Source of the DNA: Deltaproteobacteria bacterium
Lineage (GTDB): Bacteria > Desulfobacterota_C > Deferrisomatia > Deferrisomatales > JACRMM01
Direction: 5' to 3'
DNA: 9,594 bases
Assembly: GCA_016218905.1 (NCBI GenBank)
Contig: JACRCS010000412.1
Coordinates: 1-9,594, forward strand
Position 1 is the first letter of the stretch; each line of letters opens with the position of its first letter. A program made the position numbers and the translations under genes. The notes below the pieces were generated by a model. That model saw only the letters and a program-made list of their open reading frames with translations. It was not told the DNA's origin and searched no databases. Below are positions 6,516 through 9,594 of the stretch, piece by piece.

Positions 6516-6545
6516 GGCGCTGCGCCGGAGGCCCGGCACAGCGCC
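6516..6545 (+). other. Intercistronic stem-loop between permease and TAXI receptor genes
   Basis: GGCGCTG (6516-6522) pairs with CAGCGCC (6539-6545). Inside it GCCGG (6524-6528) pairs with CCGGC (6533-6537) around a 4-nt loop (AGGC). The whole is a 12-bp stem with a single C-A mismatch. It starts 9 bp after the permease stop and ends 43 bp before the receptor ATG. No T-tract follows. It may mark an RNA-processing or stability boundary allowing more receptor than permease; that role is inferred. Confidence 0.5.
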
Positions 6546-6588
6546 TCCCGGATTCGCGTCGGAACCACTCACAAGGAAAGGGATCATC

Positions 6589-7554
6589 ATGAAGAAGTTC
6601 GCGCGGTTGGCAGCTCTCCTCTCCCTCGGCGCTCTCCTCGGCTCGACCGGGGCGGGCGCGGCAGATCTGGTCCCCGTCTACACTCCCCCTGCCGGCGGCA
6701 CGTACTTCGTCCTCGGCGCGGGCATGGTCACCGTGAGCAACCGCTTCATGAGCGACGTCAAGTACGTGCAGGAGGCGACCACGGGAACGCTGGACATCGT
6801 GCGCAAGATGACGGCCAGGGCGTCGGAGGGGAAGCCGGTCTTCGGACTCTTCGGGAGCCCCGACGGCTGGAACGCCTACAAGGGCGCCGCCGAGTACACG
6901 AAGACGCCCTTCACGACCCTGCGGGCGGTGGTCTCCGGGCCCGGCACGGACGTCTACCTGGTCGTCCCGGCCAAGTCGCCGATCAAAACGTACGCGGACG
7001 TGAAGGGGAAGCGGATCGGGATGGGCGGCCCCGGGAGTACGCCGGCCAACACGGCCCACTTCCTCCTCGACCAGCACGGGGTGACCAAGGCCGACTTCAA
7101 GCCCTTCTACTACACCTACAAGGAAACGGCCGAAGGGATCCAGGACGGCAGCCTCGACGGCGGGTTCCTCGCGGGGAGCTTTCCCGTGGCGATCATGACC
7201 GAGCTCTCCAGCCGCACGGACGTCCGGATCGTGCCCGTGGACGAGAACGTCTTCAAGAAGGCCCTGCCGGACCACCCCTACTACTACCGTAACGTCGTGA
7301 GGCCGAAGGCGTACAAGGGCGTCGAGGTCGATACGCCGGTCCTCGGCTTCGGCGGGGGCGTCTGGACCCACGCCGGCGTGAGCGACGACATGGTGTACAA
7401 GTTCCTGAAGAACCTCTTCGAGCACAAGGAAGACTTCTACAGCATCCACCCCGCCGCCAAGTGGATGACCCACCAGACCGCCATGTTCGGTCCCACCGTG
7501 CCGTTCCACCCCGGAGCGCTCAAATACTACAAGGAAATCGGCATCGCGAAATAG
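6589..7554 (+). CDS. TAXI-family TRAP transporter solute receptor
   Basis: This 321-residue periplasmic binding protein delivers solute to the fused TRAP permease encoded just upstream. It has a clear Sec signal peptide: MKKFAR basic start, hydrophobic core LAALLSLGALLGS, and cleavage near AGAA (22-25). The mature protein shows the TAXI pattern: PAGGTYFVLGAGMVTVSNRF (34-53), DVYLVVPAKSPIKTYADVKG (121-140), KRIGMGGPGSTPANTA (141-156), IQDGSLDGGFLAGSFP (184-199) and the C-terminal HPGALKYYKEIGI (307-319), typical of the family. Length is normal. The ATG at 6589 is preceded by a long purine run with AAGGAAAGGG at 6-7 nt. The UbiD gene begins 26 bp downstream, so uptake and decarboxylation are linked. 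Ligands of characterised TAXI proteins include glutamate and alpha-ketoglutarate-like acids; this ligand is unknown. Confidence 0.94.
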   Translation: MKKFARLAALLSLGALLGSTGAGAADLVPVYTPPAGGTYFVLGAGMVTVSNRFMSDVKYVQEATTGTLDIVRKMTARASEGKPVFGLFGSPDGWNAYKGAAEYTKTPFTTLRAVVSGPGTDVYLVVPAKSPIKTYADVKGKRIGMGGPGSTPANTAHFLLDQHGVTKADFKPFYYTYKETAEGIQDGSLDGGFLAGSFPVAIMTELSSRTDVRIVPVDENVFKKALPDHPYYYRNVVRPKAYKGVEVDTPVLGFGGGVWTHAGVSDDMVYKFLKNLFEHKEDFYSIHPAAKWMTHQTAMFGPTVPFHPGALKYYKEIGIAK

Positions 7555-7580
7555 GCAACCGCTCGGACAGGAGGTTTGCC

Positions 7581-8954
7581 GTGCCCAAGAACCTCTCCAC
7601 CTTTCTGGAACAGCTCTGGCCAGAGCCGGGCGAGCTGAAGCAGGTCACCCGGCCCATCAAGCCCCAGGCCTTTGAGGCCACGGCGCTCCTCGAGCACCTG
7701 GACCGCCGCGGGGACACGGCGACCGTGCTCTTCGAGAAGCCGGAGAACCTGCTGGGGCAGCCGTCCCAGTTCCGGCTCGTGAGCAACCTCTTCGCCACGC
7801 GGGAGCGGATCGCGGAGGCGATCGGCCACCCCAGGAGCGAGTCCGGCCTCCCGCTCAGCCTCGAGATGGCGCGGAGGGAGCGCCTCTCGCTGCCGGCGGT
7901 CGACTGCCCCGGACCCGCTCCGGTGCAGGAACAGGTCTGGAGGGGAGACGACGCCGACGTGCGGACGCTCCCCGTCGTCAGGCACTATGAGAAGGACCTC
8001 GGCCCCGTCCTCACGATGATGATCGCGCTCAAGGACCCCGACGACGGCTTCTACGAGATCTCCTTCGCGAAGACGTTCTACCGCGACGATCCCCGCCGCA
8101 CGGCGGCCTCGCTACACACGCCGCATCTGGAGCGTGTCCTGGCCAAGTACGCGAAGCTCGGGAGGCCCGCCCCGGCCGTGAACATCCTGGGCCACCACCC
8201 GGCCTTCTCTCTCGGAGTGCTCGCGGCCACGCCCTTCGGAACGAACGACTACGACACGATCGGCGCCTACCTCGGTGAGCCGTTGCGGCTCGCGCCCTCC
8301 GTCACCTGGGGGAAGGACTTCCTGGTGCCGGCCGACGCCGAGATCATCCTGGAGGGCGAGGTCCGGCCCGACGTGCCCATGGTGGTCGACCCCTTCGGCG
8401 AGGTCACCAAGTTCTACCAGCCCCAGTGCATCCGCACGGCCTTCGACATCAAGGCCATTACGGCCCGCAAGGGCGCCATCCTCCAGGACATCTTCTCGGG
8501 GCACCAGGGTCACTGGAACATGAGCGCGATCCCGAAGGAGGGGAGCATCTACAATAGCCTCCAGCAGCGCTTCGGAAATGTCTGCGCGGTCCACATGCCC
8601 CACTCCATGTGCTCTCGGCTCGGCTGCTACATCTCCATCAAGAAGGAGAAGGAAGGGATCGCGAAGCAGGTGGGCCACGCCGCCCTCCTGGAGTCGAGCT
8701 TTTTCCAGTGGATCATCGTGGTCGACGAGGACATCGACGTCTTCAACGAGAAGGAGGTCATCTGGGCCCTGGCGAGCTACACCGATCCGTCCCGCGACAT
8801 CGACTTCGTGAAGAACTCCTTCACGCTCTTCAACACCGCTGCGGGCTACCAGAAGACGATCATCGATGCCACGCGCCCCCTCGACTATCCCTTTCCGGAG
8901 CGCTTCAAAGTGCCGGACGAGATCATGGCCGCCATCCGGTCGGAGGAGTGGTAA
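7581..8954 (+). CDS. UbiD-family (prenylated-FMN) decarboxylase, variant active site
   Basis: This 457-residue cytoplasmic enzyme belongs to the family that reversibly removes CO2 from aromatic, heteroaromatic or alpha,beta-unsaturated acids using prenyl-FMN made by UbiX. The GTG at 7581 is chosen for the perfect AGGAGG at 7569-7574. Family features are VNILGHHPAF (200-209), VPADAEIILEG (249-259, with the metal-ligand Glu at 258), PFGEVTKFY (271-279), IPKEGSIYN (317-325), IIVVDEDIDVFN (378-389), WALASYTDPSRDI (395-407) and KTIIDATRP (425-433). Aligned by eye to A. niger Fdc1, the N168xxxxR173 segment reads E159xxxxK164, H191 matches H179, and the E277...E282 pair reads V269...E274. Two members of the Glu-Arg-Glu network therefore seem replaced, suggesting changed chemistry or an unusual subfamily. 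A zinc-ribbon gene begins directly at its stop codon. No ubiX lies in the window. Confidence 0.93.
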   Translation: MPKNLSTFLEQLWPEPGELKQVTRPIKPQAFEATALLEHLDRRGDTATVLFEKPENLLGQPSQFRLVSNLFATRERIAEAIGHPRSESGLPLSLEMARRERLSLPAVDCPGPAPVQEQVWRGDDADVRTLPVVRHYEKDLGPVLTMMIALKDPDDGFYEISFAKTFYRDDPRRTAASLHTPHLERVLAKYAKLGRPAPAVNILGHHPAFSLGVLAATPFGTNDYDTIGAYLGEPLRLAPSVTWGKDFLVPADAEIILEGEVRPDVPMVVDPFGEVTKFYQPQCIRTAFDIKAITARKGAILQDIFSGHQGHWNMSAIPKEGSIYNSLQQRFGNVCAVHMPHSMCSRLGCYISIKKEKEGIAKQVGHAALLESSFFQWIIVVDEDIDVFNEKEVIWALASYTDPSRDIDFVKNSFTLFNTAAGYQKTIIDATRPLDYPFPERFKVPDEIMAAIRSEEW

Positions 8955-9113
8955 ATGGAACGTCTGTTCTGGATCGAGTGCCCCGACTGCCGCGCGCGCT
9001 GGTACGCGGACTGGGAGCTGCGCGCCTCGACGCTCCCTCTGATCTGCCCCAGGTGCGGAAGGCAGGTCCGCCCGGACGAGGCGAGCTGGATCGACGAGCG
9101 GCCGCGCCCTTGA
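8955..9113 (+). CDS. Small zinc-ribbon protein, likely UbiD companion subunit
   Basis: This 52-residue protein starts with an ATG directly abutting the UbiD TAA (0-nt gap), so it is surely co-transcribed and probably translationally coupled. The GGAGGAG at the end of the UbiD gene serves as its ribosome site, about 6 nt upstream. Two CxxC knuckles, CPDC (9-12) and CPRC (31-34), are separated by 18 residues rich in Trp/Tyr, forming a minimal zinc ribbon. The ends are charged, and the protein closes SWIDERPRP. Small CxxC/CxxC proteins accompany some non-oxidative hydroxyarylic acid decarboxylases (the 'subunit D' of the Bacillus BsdBCD/VdcBCD systems), so a similar accessory or assembly role is proposed. 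This is by analogy of size, motif and position, not proven homology. Confidence 0.8.
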   Translation: MERLFWIECPDCRARWYADWELRASTLPLICPRCGRQVRPDEASWIDERPRP

Positions 9114-9119
9114 CTCCAC

Positions 9120-9149
9120 CAGGGGCCGCTCCGGCACGGTCGGCCCCTG
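9120..9149 (+). terminator. Hairpin between zinc-ribbon and ThDP-enzyme genes
   Basis: CAGGGGCCG (9120-9128) pairs perfectly with CGGCCCCTG (9141-9149) across a 12-nt loop that can add three inner pairs. TTTCG follows directly. It starts 6 bp after the zinc-ribbon stop and could be a weak or partial terminator, lowering expression of the ThDP gene relative to UbiD. The short T-run makes full termination doubtful. Confidence 0.5.
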
Positions 9150-9213
9150 TTTCGACGGCTTTCGACTCTTCCGAACCGCCAGGAGCGACCGCGGCGGCCG
9201 GCGCGGAGGACCA

Positions 9214-9594
9214 ATGCTAGAAGAGGAAGCAGATCCGGGCCCGGAACCCGGGAGCGGGGGGGAGGCCTTTCTCCGCGTCCTGGCCGACCGGGGCGTAGAG
9301 TACTTCTTCGCTAACGCGGGGACCGACTTCGCTCCCATCGTGGAAGCCTTCGCGAAGCTCGCCCGCACCGGCGAAAGGGCTCCCGCGCCCGTTACCGTGC
9401 CCCACGAGAACCTCGCCGTCTCCATGGCGCACGGCTGCTACCTGGCGACCGGCCGGCCCCAGTGCGTGATGCTCCACGTCAACGTGGGCACGGCGAATGC
9501 GATCTGCGGGCTCCTGAACGCCGCGCGGGAGAACGTCCCCCTCCTCCTCGCCGCCGGGCGCACGCCCATCACCGAGGGGGGAGAGTTCGGCTCG
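9214..9594 (+). CDS. ThDP-dependent enzyme, acetolactate synthase/decarboxylase-like (partial, N-terminal Pyr domain)
   Basis: The first 127 residues of a thiamine-diphosphate enzyme run off the right edge (the family is usually about 550-600 residues). The Pyr domain is recognisable: LADRGVEYFFANAGTDFAPI (23-42), then TVPHENLAVSMAHGCYLATG (61-80), in which E65 is the conserved Glu that activates the ThDP aminopyrimidine of the partner subunit. HVNVGTANAICGLLNAAREN (88-107) and LLAAGRTPITEGG (111-123) follow. The pattern matches 'thiamine pyrophosphate-requiring' proteins near acetolactate synthase, benzoylformate decarboxylase and phosphonopyruvate decarboxylase; the substrate cannot be told without the C-terminal part. 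GGAGGA ends 3 nt before the ATG at 9214. The first 15 residues are an acidic, Gly/Pro-rich extension. It is probably part of the GntR-UbiD locus, though a hairpin separates it from the zinc-ribbon gene. Confidence 0.9.
   Translation, partial: MLEEEADPGPEPGSGGEAFLRVLADRGVEYFFANAGTDFAPIVEAFAKLARTGERAPAPVTVPHENLAVSMAHGCYLATGRPQCVMLHVNVGTANAICGLLNAARENVPLLLAAGRTPITEGGEFGS

Noticed and set aside
4617..7292. Very long plus-strand frame (891 codons) across the TRAP permease and TAXI genes
   Set aside because: Low-complexity Arg/Gly/Pro/His composition with no domain; it is the shifted shadow of two well-recognised genes.
6175..7509. Minus-strand frame of 444 codons opposite permease and receptor genes
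   Set aside because: Antisense shadow; its translation mirrors the codon bias of the sense genes and has no domain.
7461..7580. Upstream ATG for UbiD overlapping the TAXI gene
   Set aside because: The added residues are unlike the family N-terminus, and the GTG at 7581 has a perfect AGGAGG site.
8112..9425. Minus-strand frame of 437 codons opposite UbiD and the ThDP gene start
   Set aside because: It covers parts of three genes whose sense translations match known families or motifs.
1..9594. Searched for tRNA or rRNA genes, CRISPR arrays, IS ends, integrases and a ubiX flavin prenyltransferase gene
   Set aside because: No convincing candidate was seen on reading; all long segments are accounted for by the listed genes.

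Overview
The window is about 9.6 kb of dense, GC-rich bacterial chromosome. Codons end mostly in G or C, genes have good Shine-Dalgarno sites, and intergenic gaps are short. The gene mix is an ETF beta subunit, TTT (Bug/TctC) and TAXI-TRAP solute receptors, a UbiD decarboxylase and a ThDP enzyme. It suggests a metabolically versatile organic-acid or aromatic-compound user, such as a proteobacterium or a Rokubacteria/Methylomirabilota-like soil lineage. That placement is an inference from gene content; no marker gene (rRNA, tRNA) is present to fix it. I see no mobile element, CRISPR array or RNA gene.

Left part (1-3503): the 5' half of an etfB gene runs leftward off the window edge. Behind it on the same strand is a doubtful 43-residue ORF. 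A good sigma70-like promoter (583-611) faces right and probably drives a small Cys/His-rich protein (653-880). A 12-bp hairpin follows. Next come three closely spaced rightward genes: a DUF493/YbeD-family protein, a secreted six-bladed TolB-like propeller protein, and an orphan Bug/TctC periplasmic receptor. A strong 12-bp GC hairpin (3475-3503) ends this group.

Right part (3504-9594): this looks like one regulated uptake-and-catabolism locus. A promoter (3604-3631) is followed by a perfect TTGTC-A-GACAA palindrome of the type bound by FadR-family GntR regulators. Then come the genes, in order: a FadR-type GntR repressor, a fused 4TM/12TM TRAP permease, a TAXI solute receptor, a UbiD-family (prenylated-FMN) decarboxylase, a 52-residue zinc-ribbon protein whose ATG directly abuts the UbiD stop codon, a hairpin, and the start of a ThDP-dependent enzyme. 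The simplest reading is that a carboxylate is taken up by TRAP-TAXI and decarboxylated by UbiD with the small zinc-ribbon partner. The product may then be processed further by the ThDP enzyme, with the substrate or a derivative relieving repression by the GntR protein. The substrate cannot be read from the sequence.

The most interesting points are the UbiD enzyme, whose canonical Arg and first Glu of the catalytic triad appear replaced, its tightly coupled zinc-ribbon companion, and the promoter/operator/alternative-hairpin leader in front of the GntR gene.
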